Assembly: GCA_016931995.1 (NCBI GenBank)
Contig: JAFGDS010000057.1
Span: 1-37,562 of the forward strand
DNA: 37,562 nucleotides
Source: Pirellulales bacterium
GTDB taxonomy: Bacteria > Planctomycetota > Planctomycetia > Pirellulales > Thermoguttaceae
Direction: 5' to 3'
Positions 16,176-24,275 of the stretch are shown here, one piece after another (the stretch's first letter is position 1; every line of letters begins with the position of its first letter). The position numbers and the translations under genes were made by a program. The notes below the pieces were generated by a model. It saw nothing but the letters and a program-made list of their open reading frames with translations. It was not told the origin of the DNA and searched no databases.

Positions 16176-16205
16176 TTAGGGATTGGGGATTGGGGATTGG
16201 GGATT
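16176..16205. repeat. Tandem GGGGATT heptamer upstream of fliI
   Basis: The plus strand has four G-runs (GGG at 16179, then three GGGG) separated by ATT, a tandem GGGGATT heptamer. This pattern can form a G-quadruplex. It is on the template strand for fliI, immediately upstream of the fliI start at 16169, in the fliH-fliI spacer. Confidence 0.8.
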
Positions 16206-16274
16206 TGACGATCGATACGATTCCTGATTTCCAGCCGCCGCTTGCGGCTTCGCACAAACCGCGACCAACCACTC

Positions 16275-16925
16275 CTACGTCAGTTCCTCTTCAATCCTCG
16301 CCAATTGCGACTCAAACGTCTGATCGATCGCGCCAAAACACGTCTCGACGCGACATCCGCCAAGGCTAATGGCGGGGTCGGCCGTGATCTCCGCGGGCGC
16401 CAACGGCGCCAATTCCGCGGCCAGCTTCTCCACGTCGGGACCAAGCGATTCCCAGTCGGCCGGGTTCAATCGGATCCGCAGCCGATCGCTCCCGACGGCC
16501 AACTCCAACGCCTCGCGGATCAACGTCATGGGAATCTCCGGCCTGCTGGCAAGCTCCCGGCGAATCGCCCTGGCCGCGATCGCCGAGGCCACGTGCACCG
16601 CGCTTTGCTCCCAATGCGCCAACCACGCCTGCTTCGCGTCGCGAATCCGACCGACCACCTGCGTCAGGGCCGGAAGCAGCGTCGCGATCCGTTGCGATTG
16701 CTCCACCGCCAGTTGCGCGCGAACCGCCGTTTCGGCCGCCTCGCGCCCTTCGATCATCGCCCGCTCGCGGATGGTTTCGGCTTCCCGCCGGGCCTCGGCC
16801 AGCATCGTTCGGGCTTGGTCGCGGTATCTGTCCAAATGGCGGTTGGCTTCGCCGTCCATGTCGGCGAAGTTGAAGGCCACGCTCTGAATGCTCGCGCCGC
16901 GATCGCTGGCTTTGATGACGGTCAT
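16275..16925 (-). CDS. fliH: Flagellar export ATPase regulator FliH
   Basis: FliH binds FliI and tethers the ATPase to the C-ring protein FliN. The 216-residue product has a charged helical N-terminal half: RHLDRYRDQARTMLAEARREAETIRERAMIEGREAAETAVRAQLAVE. The C-terminal half is typical of FliH/SctL and the V-type ATPase E subunit: AIAARAIRRELASRPEIPMTLIREALELAV, a LRIRLNPADWESL strand, then PLAPAEITADPAISLGGCRVETCFGAIDQTFESQLARIEEEL. It starts 6 bases after the fliG stop. Confidence 0.9.
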   Translation of the reverse strand: MTVIKASDRGASIQSVAFNFADMDGEANRHLDRYRDQARTMLAEARREAETIRERAMIEGREAAETAVRAQLAVEQSQRIATLLPALTQVVGRIRDAKQAWLAHWEQSAVHVASAIAARAIRRELASRPEIPMTLIREALELAVGSDRLRIRLNPADWESLGPDVEKLAAELAPLAPAEITADPAISLGGCRVETCFGAIDQTFESQLARIEEELT

Positions 16926-16930
16926 GGGCT

Positions 16931-17959
16931 TTACGCGGTCATCTGAAGAGTGGACGGGGTTTCGTGGTCAAGCTCGATCCGGCCCTCCAGGGAGAGCGCA
17001 AACGCCAGGTCGGCCAGCGCCTGCCGCGCCAACTCCACGTCGCTCAGACGCGTGGGCGCCAGGTGGCCAAGCTGATGGTGAATATCCCGCGACCGGTGGT
17101 ACGGCAATTGCCTGAGAAGCCGATCCGCCAGTATCGGCGGCGCGCCAACCAACGCGAGCGCCAACAGCTCCGGATCGGCCGTCTCCGCGATCGTCGCGAG
17201 CGCCGCGCCGCTAAACCCGGCAAGGTCGTCGAAGGCGATGGGATTCGTCTCGGGCCGCTCGGGTAGGAACTGATGGGCCAACCGCGGATCGTGCGCGACA
17301 AGGTTGTCCAGGATCTGCCGCCCCACGGTCCGGTCCGCCGCCTTGAGGATCCCGTGGACCGCCTCGCGGCCCGCCGCGCGACGCCGCGCCAGCGGCAACT
17401 GGACCAGTCGGGCCTCGATCCCGCGCTCCACCTCGTGGAGCACCTCGGGATCGGTCTCCTCCAAATCCACCAGCCGCCGGACGATCTCCGCCTGCGCCGA
17501 CGCCGGAAACTGAACCAGCACGGCGCCCGCCCGCGCCGGAGGCAAGTGCGACAGCACCAAGGCGATCGTCTGCGGCCGCTCACCCGAAAGCACCCGCGCA
17601 ATCTCGGCCTGCTCCGCCTGGCGAAGGCATCGGAAGGGCGGGCCGTCGGGGGGCCGGTTTTCCGCGCGGGGCAGGCCGCCGGAGGGGCGAACCCGTTCCA
17701 CCAGTCGCCGCGCCGCGCTGCCGTCCAACTCGATGCCCGACGGCTCCGCGCGCCCCCCGCCCGGCGCGGTCTTGAGAAACTCGGCCACGACCCGGTTTCG
17801 CTCCTTGGGGTCGATCGGCCCAAGCTGGACCACGGTCCGGCGCACCAGGTCGGCCTGGTCCGCGGCCATCCGCTCCAACAGCGCGTCGGCCGCCGGCGCG
17901 TCGAGCGTGTCAATGAGAATCGCCGCCTTGCGAAGTCCTTCGGGCGTCATGCGCATCAT
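16931..17959 (-). CDS. fliG: Flagellar motor switch protein FliG
   Basis: FliG connects the MS ring to the C-ring and transmits torque from MotA. The 342-residue product has the three-domain layout. The N-terminal domain binds FliF. The middle domain contains ERPQTIALVLSHLPPARAGAVL (the EHPQ motif reads ERPQ here) and an LVDLEETDPEVLHEVERGIEARL helix. The C-terminal domain includes NPIAFDDLAGFSGAALATIAE and APTRLSDVELARQALADLAF. Compared with the E. coli sequence as remembered, the charged torque-helix residues (DDRSIQR region) read SGAALAT. The start overlaps the fliF stop (ATGA). A third Met at 17950 with AGGA about 8 bases before it is an alternative start. Confidence 0.92.
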   Translation of the reverse strand: MMRMTPEGLRKAAILIDTLDAPAADALLERMAADQADLVRRTVVQLGPIDPKERNRVVAEFLKTAPGGGRAEPSGIELDGSAARRLVERVRPSGGLPRAENRPPDGPPFRCLRQAEQAEIARVLSGERPQTIALVLSHLPPARAGAVLVQFPASAQAEIVRRLVDLEETDPEVLHEVERGIEARLVQLPLARRRAAGREAVHGILKAADRTVGRQILDNLVAHDPRLAHQFLPERPETNPIAFDDLAGFSGAALATIAETADPELLALALVGAPPILADRLLRQLPYHRSRDIHHQLGHLAPTRLSDVELARQALADLAFALSLEGRIELDHETPSTLQMTA

Positions 17960-19623
17960 CCTTTACCTGTCGAGGCTCCAATCCAGCCGCGCAGGATGTT
18001 GGCCGCGGCGTCCGTGTCTTCGTGCACCAACTCCGAGAGCTCGTCCCGCAGCGACGCTCCGCTCTTGGCGAAGCGGGCAAGACGATTCTCGCGTTTTGGC
18101 GTCTCTTCCTCCGTCGCGTCCGCCGATGCCTCGTGGTGGCGCGCCTCGCCCGGCACCCGCGCGGCCCCTATCCGCGGCTCAGTCGGCGCCGAACGAATCA
18201 TCGACCGCAGCATCAACAGGCTGAAACCCACCAGGGCGAGCATCCCCAACGTGCTCCAGTACTGACCGAGCCAGGCCAGGAAGGTTTCGGCCATGGTTGG
18301 CTCGGGCAGCGGTTCCGGGGCAAGATCGCGCACGGACGAGACCGTGACCAGCGTTTTCTTGTCGGCAACCCCTTCAAAGTCGGGCAGGAGCCCCGCGACC
18401 ATGTCCGTGATCCGCGTGATTTCCCGCGTTTCGACGGCGGTCAGGTCGGCGGGCGTCGGTTTCTTTGGCTCCTCGCCTTCGGCCGGGGGATTCTGATCCC
18501 GCCAGAGTTTTTCAAAGTAGCTCGTCGGCACGCCCACGACCGCCTGCACCCGGGTGGGCATCATGGGCACTTGCTCCTTCTCTTCCGAGCTGCCGCCGAC
18601 GATCGCGTCTTCGGTCGTTTCCGATTCGCTGTCTGTTTCGGTTGAGCCCTTGAGATTGGCCGGGGCGATGGCGCCGGGTTGATTGGCCGCGAAGCCGGGC
18701 CGGCCCGCCGGCGCCGGACCCTCCTGCGTGCGGTCCCGGGTCTTTTCGGTGGTTCGCACGGGCGTGCCCTTCGTGTCTGGCGCGAGCGTGCGGGTGACGT
18801 GGCGTTTGACGTCGCTGAGCGTGACGTTCGTCTCGACCGTGACGCCGGGGATGTATGCGCCCACCACGCCCAGAATCTTGTCGCGCCACTGCGCCTCGTA
18901 GTAGCGTTTCGTCACGCCGCTCTTGTCGCCCAGCACGGCCCCGCCGCTGTCGAGGTCTCCGGGAAAGCATCGGCCCGTGGTCACGTCCAGGATGTTGACG
19001 TTCTCCGGCTTCGTGCCGGCGGCGTACGTCACGGCGGTGTTGCGGATGGCCAGCACCCGCTCCTCCGTGAGCGGATGACCCGGCTGCGTCTCGACAATGA
19101 TCGACGCGGTCTTCAGCGTGGTCCGCGGGAAGCGGCCTTGCGTGGTCGAGTCGAATTTCACCTGTGCGCGGGTGATGCCGGGCATGCCCTCTAGCGCCGT
19201 CTCGAAATCTTTCTCCTTCGCGGCCTCGCGTTGCGCGTCGCGGAGTTTGTCGCTGACGAAGGGGCTGCTGTTTTTGAGCGTTTCCTTGCGGGCTTGGTTC
19301 CAAACGGGTGGGAGCACGTCCGCGTCGACCAGCGCGCCCATCGCCTTGGACTGCTGGGCGCGGGGAACGCGGATCCGACCGTTATCGACCTTGTACTCGA
19401 CGCCCGCCGCGCCCAGGGTCATCTCAATCCGACTGAGGTACTGGTAGCCGAACGGCTCGCCGCCGAAGAGGTACTCGCCCGGATCGGAGATCTGGTAGGT
19501 GAACAGATACCCCACGCTCACCAGCACGACCGCCAGGAGCAAGCCCGCGGTGATCCGCGCGCCCGGCGTCATCGAACGGAACAGGTCGGTCAGTTGGGCG
19601 AACGCTTTGTTGAGGAAATCCAT
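17956..19623 (-). CDS. fliF: Flagellar MS-ring protein FliF
   Basis: FliF forms the MS ring in the inner membrane. The 555-residue product has an N-terminal transmembrane helix (ARITAGLLLAVVLVSVGYLF), ring-building domains (YQYLSRIEMTLGAAGVEYKVDNGRIRVP; FPRTTLKTASIIVETQPGHPLTEERVLAIRNTAVTYA), a long charged periplasmic insert near residues 285-345, and a C-terminal transmembrane helix (YWSTLGMLALVGFSLLMLRSMI). A cytoplasmic tail ends in EDTDAAANILRGWIGASTG, the FliG-binding peptide. GAGG lies about 8 bases before the ATG. Its stop overlaps the fliG start. Confidence 0.96.
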   Translation of the reverse strand: MDFLNKAFAQLTDLFRSMTPGARITAGLLLAVVLVSVGYLFTYQISDPGEYLFGGEPFGYQYLSRIEMTLGAAGVEYKVDNGRIRVPRAQQSKAMGALVDADVLPPVWNQARKETLKNSSPFVSDKLRDAQREAAKEKDFETALEGMPGITRAQVKFDSTTQGRFPRTTLKTASIIVETQPGHPLTEERVLAIRNTAVTYAAGTKPENVNILDVTTGRCFPGDLDSGGAVLGDKSGVTKRYYEAQWRDKILGVVGAYIPGVTVETNVTLSDVKRHVTRTLAPDTKGTPVRTTEKTRDRTQEGPAPAGRPGFAANQPGAIAPANLKGSTETDSESETTEDAIVGGSSEEKEQVPMMPTRVQAVVGVPTSYFEKLWRDQNPPAEGEEPKKPTPADLTAVETREITRITDMVAGLLPDFEGVADKKTLVTVSSVRDLAPEPLPEPTMAETFLAWLGQYWSTLGMLALVGFSLLMLRSMIRSAPTEPRIGAARVPGEARHHEASADATEEETPKRENRLARFAKSGASLRDELSELVHEDTDAAANILRGWIGASTGKG

Positions 19624-19667
19624 CCGTGGAACCTCGTCGTCCTGGGAATCGTCGGCTTACGCGCCGT

Positions 19668-19967
19668 TTAGACGCGGATGTTCTGGATCTCGTTGTACGC
19701 CTGAACCATCTTGTTTCGGATCTGCATCATCATGCGGAAGGCGATGTCGGCCTTCTGCACGGCGGTGAGCACCTCGGCGGGATTCACGTCGCCGCCGGCG
19801 GCCAATTGCTCGACCGCGCGGTCCGCGTCCTGCTGCATCGAGTTGACCTCGCGGATCGAATCGAGCAGATAGTCCTTGAACGACGCGGCGTCCTGGGGCG
19901 CTTGGGCCTGCCCCAGCTTGCCGGCCGGCACGATCGACGTAAACTGAAGATTGTTGATCGGGTTCAT
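19668..19967 (-). CDS. fliE: Flagellar hook-basal body complex protein FliE
   Basis: FliE links the MS ring to the rod and is the first substrate exported. The 99-residue product matches the family length and ends in the conserved stretch AEVLTAVQKADIAFRMMMQIRNKMVQAYNEIQNIRV. The N-terminal SFKDYLLDSIREVNSMQQDADRAVEQLAAG segment is also typical. It lies between flgC and fliF, its usual place. Confidence 0.94.
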   Translation of the reverse strand: MNPINNLQFTSIVPAGKLGQAQAPQDAASFKDYLLDSIREVNSMQQDADRAVEQLAAGGDVNPAEVLTAVQKADIAFRMMMQIRNKMVQAYNEIQNIRV

Positions 19968-19993
19968 GGGAGGGTCTCAGGTTCGGGGGCCCC

Positions 19994-20416
19994 TTAGGCC
20001 AGGATTCGCAGGGATTGGTTGATCATGTCCTTCGAGATTTCCATCGCGCCCAGGTTGGCTTCGTACGCCCGGGCGGCTTCCATGGCGTCGGTGAATTCGA
20101 TCATCATGTTCACGCCCGGGTAGGCCACCCAGCCCTTGCGCGGGCCGTCCTTGATCGCGTCGGGGTGGCCGGGCTCGTACTTCCAACGCGGCTCGACCTC
20201 CCGGTCCGTCTCGACCGAACTGACCCGCACTCCCGCCGCCCCGCCGGCGCCCACCGAATCGTCCGTCTGGAAGACGGGGAACCGCGGCTCGTAGGGCTTC
20301 GATTCGCCCGCCTCGTTGTGCGTGGTCGACACGTTGGCCAGGTTGCTCGAGATCGTGTTCATCCGGATCCGCTGCGCCGAAAGACCGCTCGTGCTGATGT
20401 CGATGGCCGAAAACAT
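19994..20416 (-). CDS. flgC: Flagellar basal-body rod protein FlgC
   Basis: FlgC is a proximal rod subunit. The 140-residue product begins MFSAIDISTSGLSAQRIRMNTISSNLANVSTTHNEAG, the rod signature with the ANxxT motif, and ends MMIEFTDAMEAARAYEANLGAMEISKDMINQSLRILA, the matching C-terminal helix. The GVNMM segment before it also fits. A strong ribosome-binding site (AAAGGAG) lies 8 bases before the ATG. It lies 35 bases after flgB. Confidence 0.95.
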   Translation of the reverse strand: MFSAIDISTSGLSAQRIRMNTISSNLANVSTTHNEAGESKPYEPRFPVFQTDDSVGAGGAAGVRVSSVETDREVEPRWKYEPGHPDAIKDGPRKGWVAYPGVNMMIEFTDAMEAARAYEANLGAMEISKDMINQSLRILA

Positions 20417-20451
20417 GGTTCGCTCCTTTCATCCCCCCGAAAGCCGCGTTG

Positions 20452-20988
20452 CTATGCCCGCTCGCTTATGGCCGCCTGCAACAGCCGGAACTGGCTGGTC
20501 ATCACGGCCAGGGCCATGTTGTGCTGAATGTGGTTTTTGACCATCTCCGTCACCTGATACTCGACGCCCACGTTGCTCTTGTCGTGGTGCAGGAGGTTCT
20601 TTGGATCGTCGGACACCTTCGCCACGGACGGCCGAGGGTTGTCGGGCGCCGTCTCGCCAGGCGAACGCACGGACGGGCCGACGGCGTAGTCGGAACTGCT
20701 TGCCGTGGAGTACGCCGAACTGCCCGACGACCAGAGCGAGCCCAGGTATTCGGCGGTGGCCGACGAATAGCCCAGTCCGCCCGAGCCGGAACCTGCCCCG
20801 CCGCGTCGCCGCTGGATCGCCTGGGCCAGCCTGGCCTGGAAGTCCTCGACCGAGAGGTCGCGGACCTTGTAGCCCGGCGTGTCCAGATTGGCGATGTTGC
20901 CGGCCAGGACGTTCTGCCGCGCCTGCGTGAAATTCACCACCTGCTCCATGACCGGAATCGAGGTGGAGTCGAACAGGGCGTTGAGCAT
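20452..20988 (-). CDS. flgB: Flagellar basal-body rod protein FlgB
   Basis: FlgB is the first rod subunit. The 178-residue product starts MLNALFDSTSIPVMEQVVNFTQARQNVLAGNIANLDTPGYKVRDLSVEDF, with the conserved NIANLDTPGYK motif, and ends EYQVTEMVKNHIQHNMALAVMTSQFRLLQAAISERA. A Gly/Ser-rich linker (about residues 82-115) lies between and makes it longer than typical FlgB. It is the first gene of the structural operon, about 65 bases downstream of the expected start site of a sigma-54 promoter. AGGA precedes the ATG. Confidence 0.95.
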   Translation of the reverse strand: MLNALFDSTSIPVMEQVVNFTQARQNVLAGNIANLDTPGYKVRDLSVEDFQARLAQAIQRRRGGAGSGSGGLGYSSATAEYLGSLWSSGSSAYSTASSSDYAVGPSVRSPGETAPDNPRPSVAKVSDDPKNLLHHDKSNVGVEYQVTEMVKNHIQHNMALAVMTSQFRLLQAAISERA

Positions 20989-21063
20989 CGCACGTATCCT
21001 AAAGCGAAACGACTGGGTGGATATCCGCTGTCTTGGTAAAATGGCGACTTCGGGGTCACGCCA

Positions 21064-21079
21064 TGCAACCGGCGTGCCG
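21064..21079 (-). promoter_or_regulatory. Sigma-54 promoter for the flgB operon
   Basis: On the minus strand CGGCACG-CCGG-TTGCA gives the canonical GG-N10-GC spacing, with the GG at 21078-21077 and the GC at 21066-21065. The consensus is TGGCACG-N4-TTGCW. Only the first base differs. Predicted transcription starts near 21053 and reaches flgB at 20988. The adjacent gene encodes an NtrC-type sigma-54 activator with an intact GAFTGA loop, which makes the site functionally plausible. Confidence 0.75.
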
Positions 21080-21186
21080 GCGGCGCGGCCCCTGTCCGCG
21101 CCTCCGGCGGTGCGCCGGCGATTTTACGTCTGTTGCCTCGGCACTTGCCTTGGTGATCCGTCCTTGGCTTTCTGTATCATTGGTTG

Positions 21187-21240
21187 GCCGGTCCGCCGTG
21201 GGCGGCTTCCGTTCGGCAGCTTTTGCGCCGGCGGACCGGC
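21187..21240. promoter_or_regulatory. 12-bp perfect dyad between the activator gene and its promoter
   Basis: GCCGGTCCGCCG at 21187-21198 is the exact reverse complement of CGGCGGACCGGC at 21229-21240, with a 30-base interval. It lies about 110-160 bases upstream of the flgB sigma-54 promoter, the usual place for activator-binding sites, and just after the activator gene's stop. It could also be a transcription stop or RNA hairpin, but it has no T-run. The role is inferred from position only. Confidence 0.45.
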
Positions 21241-21284
21241 AGGATTTGCCGATTTCGTCACGCGGACTTCCTCTCGTTCTTCTC

Positions 21285-22718
21285 CTATCCCGCCCTGCGG
21301 AACGATTTGGCCCGTGGAGCATATCCGTATTGGCGGAGTTTGCCGGAAAGGGTCCGCACGCCGATGCCCAGGGCCTGGGCGGTCTTGGCCCGATGGCCGT
21401 CGAACCGTTCGAGCGTGGCCTCGATCAGTTTCCGCTCCGTCTGTTCGAGACTCATGCCCACGCCAATCGCGCCGTCGGACGTCTCCGTCTGGGCGGCGGA
21501 CGACACGGCCGGATCGACCGCGAGCCAGCGGCGGAACTGGTCGGCGTCCACCCGGCGATCCATCGCCAGGACGCTCGTCCGCGTGATCAGATTCTCCAGC
21601 TCGCGGACGTTGCCCGGCCAGCCGTAACCGGCCAGAAGGTCGTACACCCCCGGGGTCAACTCGCACGCTTCGCGCCCCAGCCGGGCCGCGGCTTGCGCGA
21701 GGAAGAAGTCCACCAACTCGGGCACGTCCTCCGCCCGATCGCGCAGCGGCGGCACCACCAGCGGCAACACGGCCAGGCGGTAGTACAGGTCGGCGCGGAA
21801 TCGCTCGGCGGCCACTTCTTCATCGAGGTTGCGGTTCGTCGTGGCGATCACCCGGGCGTCGGCGCGAATCGTTCGACTGGATCCGACGCGCTCGAACGAC
21901 CGCTCCTGCAACACCCGAAGGAGCTTCGCCTGAAGGTTCAAGTCGATCTCGGTCACTTCGTCCAACAGGATCGAGCCGCCGGCGGCCAGCTCGAATCGAC
22001 CCGTCCTCGACGTCTCGGCGCCGGTGAACGCGCCCCGCTCGTGCCCAAATAGTTCACTTTCCATCAGATGGGCGGAGAGCACGGGACAGTTCAGGCTCAC
22101 CAACGGGCCGTTGCGGCGTTCGCTCTGGGCGTGCACGCTCCGCGCCACCAGTTCCTTACCCGTCCCGCTCTCGCCCGTGATCAACACCGTCTCCGACGTG
22201 GCGGCCACCTGGGCGATCCGCCGGCGAAGCTCCCGCATCGGGCGGCTCGATCCGATCATTGCCGGCGCCGCGCCCGCGGCGTCGGCCGCGTCCACCGGCG
22301 CGGCGGGCGCGTCGAGCAGCCGGCCGCGTTCGATCGCGCGGGCGACCAGCCGCTCGAGTCGCTCCACGTCGAACGGTTTCTCGATGTAGTCGAATGCCCC
22401 GTGCCGCATCGCCTCGACCGCCGTGTCCACCGAGGCATGGGCGGTGACCATGACCACCTGCGCCTCGTATTTCCGCCGTTCGAGCTGGATAATCAGATCG
22501 ACGCCATTCATGCCGGGCATCTTCAGGTCCGTCACGATGCAGTCGAATCGCTCCCGGCCGACGGCCTCGAGCGCCTCGGCGGCGCTCGAGCAGCACGCCA
22601 CGCGGTGACCCGACTGGCGAAGGACGTCGGCCATCGACTCGCGGGCCTGGCGGTGGTCGTCGACCACCAGCACGCTGCCGGGCGAGCCGTGGAGAACGGC
22701 GTGGGGGTCGGCTCTCAT
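21285..22718 (-). CDS. NtrC-type sigma-54-dependent flagellar response regulator
   Basis: This 477-residue protein has the full three-domain layout. The receiver domain (about 15-130) has VVDD, phospho-acceptor Asp64 in IVTDLKMPG, and Lys114 in EKPF. The central AAA+ domain has Walker A GESGTGKE at about 182-189, the GAFTGA sigma-54 contact loop at about 229-234, and Walker B ILLDEV. A Fis-type helix-turn-helix near the C terminus is RFDGHRAKTAQALGIGVRTLSGKLRQYG. It resembles FleR/FlrC flagellar regulators. The gene overlaps the histidine kinase by 4 bases and lies directly before a sigma-54 promoter that drives flgB, so it very likely activates the flagellar operon. Confidence 0.93.
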   Translation of the reverse strand: MRADPHAVLHGSPGSVLVVDDHRQARESMADVLRQSGHRVACCSSAAEALEAVGRERFDCIVTDLKMPGMNGVDLIIQLERRKYEAQVVMVTAHASVDTAVEAMRHGAFDYIEKPFDVERLERLVARAIERGRLLDAPAAPVDAADAAGAAPAMIGSSRPMRELRRRIAQVAATSETVLITGESGTGKELVARSVHAQSERRNGPLVSLNCPVLSAHLMESELFGHERGAFTGAETSRTGRFELAAGGSILLDEVTEIDLNLQAKLLRVLQERSFERVGSSRTIRADARVIATTNRNLDEEVAAERFRADLYYRLAVLPLVVPPLRDRAEDVPELVDFFLAQAAARLGREACELTPGVYDLLAGYGWPGNVRELENLITRTSVLAMDRRVDADQFRRWLAVDPAVSSAAQTETSDGAIGVGMSLEQTERKLIEATLERFDGHRAKTAQALGIGVRTLSGKLRQYGYAPRAKSFRRAG

Positions 22719-23575
22719 GCCGCGGCCTCCGAAAGGGTTTGAGAAATCGTGATGGTGAAGGCGGCGCCGCCCCGCGGACGGTTTTCCGCGCGGACGCGCC
22801 CGCCATGCACGTCGGCGATCCGCGAGACGATGGCCAGCCCCAGGCCCGTTCCGCCCGACTTCGTCGTGAAAAACGGCTCGAACACGCGGCCGGCCGCGCC
22901 CTCCGGCAGACCCTCGCCCGTGTCCGCCACCTCCAACTCCACGCTTTCGCGCGACGAAATCGCGCGGATGGCAAGCGTTCCGCCGCGGGGCATCGCGTCC
23001 AAGGCGTTCAAGGCGAGGTTCAACAAGGCCCGACGGAGCATTTCCCGATCGGCCGAAACCGTCAGCTCGTCCGGCACGTCGACCGCCGCGCGGATCGCCT
23101 GCGCGGCCAGTTGCGGGGCCAACGATTCAACCACCTCGCCGACCAGCTCGCCCAGCCGCACGGTCCGCCAGCGCGGATCGCGGTCCGACGTGAAGTGCAG
23201 CAGATCGTGCACCGTGGCGTCCAGGGCCGTGAAGCCGGCCTCCATCTTCCCCAACAACTCGACGCTGCCGGGATCGCCGACCACGCGCCGCCGCAACAAA
23301 CTCAGATACAGCGTGACGGGCACCAGGCTGTTGCGGACCTCGTGGGCGACGTGCGAGGCCATGCGGCCCAGGTCGGCCAGCCGGTTCTTCCGGGCCAACT
23401 CGCGGTTCTTCTCCTCCAACTCGTCGGTCAACCGCCGGACTTCCGCCCGCAGGGCCTCGTGCGTCTGCTCGAGCTGGACCGTGGCGGCGTGCCACGCGCA
23501 CAGGATCGTCTGGAGATCGCAGCCCTCGTTCAGGGCAAAGGTCTCGTCGACCGCGGTCGTCGCGTCGTGGGTCAT
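22715..23575 (-). CDS. Cytoplasmic two-component histidine kinase (FleS-like)
   Basis: The start at 23575 (MTHDATT) is chosen because upstream sequence in this frame is repeat-rich and has no family resemblance. The 286-residue protein has no membrane segment. A coiled coil of about residues 30-65 precedes the HisKA region with RMASHVAHEVRNSLVPVTLYLSLL, where His78 is the likely phosphorylated residue. The ATPase domain has NLALNALDAM (N box), DTGEGLP (G1), FFTTKSGGTGLGLAI (G2). It is coupled by a 4-base overlap to the sigma-54 regulator and probably phosphorylates it. It may sense an internal flagellar assembly state; no sensor domain is recognisable. A REP-like pair lies just upstream. Confidence 0.9.
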   Translation of the reverse strand: MTHDATTAVDETFALNEGCDLQTILCAWHAATVQLEQTHEALRAEVRRLTDELEEKNRELARKNRLADLGRMASHVAHEVRNSLVPVTLYLSLLRRRVVGDPGSVELLGKMEAGFTALDATVHDLLHFTSDRDPRWRTVRLGELVGEVVESLAPQLAAQAIRAAVDVPDELTVSADREMLRRALLNLALNALDAMPRGGTLAIRAISSRESVELEVADTGEGLPEGAAGRVFEPFFTTKSGGTGLGLAIVSRIADVHGGRVRAENRPRGGAAFTITISQTLSEAAA

Positions 23576-23643
23576 CGGCGGAAACTCGTGGGAACAGGTG
23601 GTTGTCTTGGCGGTCCAAGGTGACGTGGAACCGGCTCGGATGC

Positions 23644-23706
23644 GTGCCACTGGCTTTGCCAGTGCGTGAATTGCGGCATCTTGCGACACTGGCAGAGCCA
23701 GTGGCA
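23644..23706. repeat. REP-like palindrome pair, copy D
   Basis: GTGCCACTGGC-ttt-GCCAGTG at 23644-23664 and its inverted partner ACACTGGC-aga-GCCAGTGGCAC ending at 23706 lie in the spacer between the kinase gene and the FlgN-like gene. The overall layout is the same as copy A: two hairpins facing each other over about 20 bases. Confidence 0.85.
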
Positions 23707-23756
23707 CTCGAAACCAGTCTCGAATACGATCCCTCCTCAACAACGAGAGTACGACA

Positions 23757-24212
23757 CTAGAAGTCCGACGTGACGTCGAACCGGCTCGCGCCGCGCGGCA
23801 CGGCATCGAGATATCCGCGGCGGGCTTGCGCGGCGTCGTGGCTGCCTTGGAGCTGCCGGGCGGTCTCGTCGCGGCGCGCCACAAGCTCGCGCTCGCCTTC
23901 CTTCTCCTGGGCGACAATCTCCGCCAAGAGCGATTCGCATTGCGAGAGCCGCTCGGCGCAGCGGGCCCGATCGGCCGGGCAGCGCCACGCCCGGGCCTCC
24001 GGCTCCTCGTTGCGAAACGGATCGAGGGCCCGCTCGATCTGGTGCAGCCGGGCGATCGTCTGCTGCTTGACGGCCAGGACCTCCAACAGCGCGGTCATCC
24101 CCCCCTCGCGGACGAGCTCGAGCTGCCGCCGGCCCATGGCCGCCAGATCGCTCAGGCAGGCGTGCTTCGCGTCGATCAGGGTGGCAAGCCGGTCGGTATC
24201 CGATTCGGACAT
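23757..24212 (-). CDS. FlgN-like coiled-coil flagellar protein
   Basis: From the ATG at 24212 the product has 151 residues (MSESDTDRLATLIDAKHACL...). It is almost fully helical and charged, with a long LDAVPRGASRF tail. The pattern of an N-terminal helix with LATLIDAKHACLSDLAAMGRRQLELVREGGMTALLEVLAVKQQTIARLHQIERAL fits the FlgN family of export chaperones, which bind the hook-filament junction proteins FlgK and FlgL. FlgK and FlgL are not in the window, so the assignment rests on fold and context. It lies between the TPR protein and the kinase on the same strand. Confidence 0.6.
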   Translation of the reverse strand: MSESDTDRLATLIDAKHACLSDLAAMGRRQLELVREGGMTALLEVLAVKQQTIARLHQIERALDPFRNEEPEARAWRCPADRARCAERLSQCESLLAEIVAQEKEGERELVARRDETARQLQGSHDAAQARRGYLDAVPRGASRFDVTSDF

Positions 24213-24275
24213 GGCGGTGTTTCCGGATGGGGAATGCGGCGCCCCAACGCCGCGATTGCGTGATGAGGGCAACGA

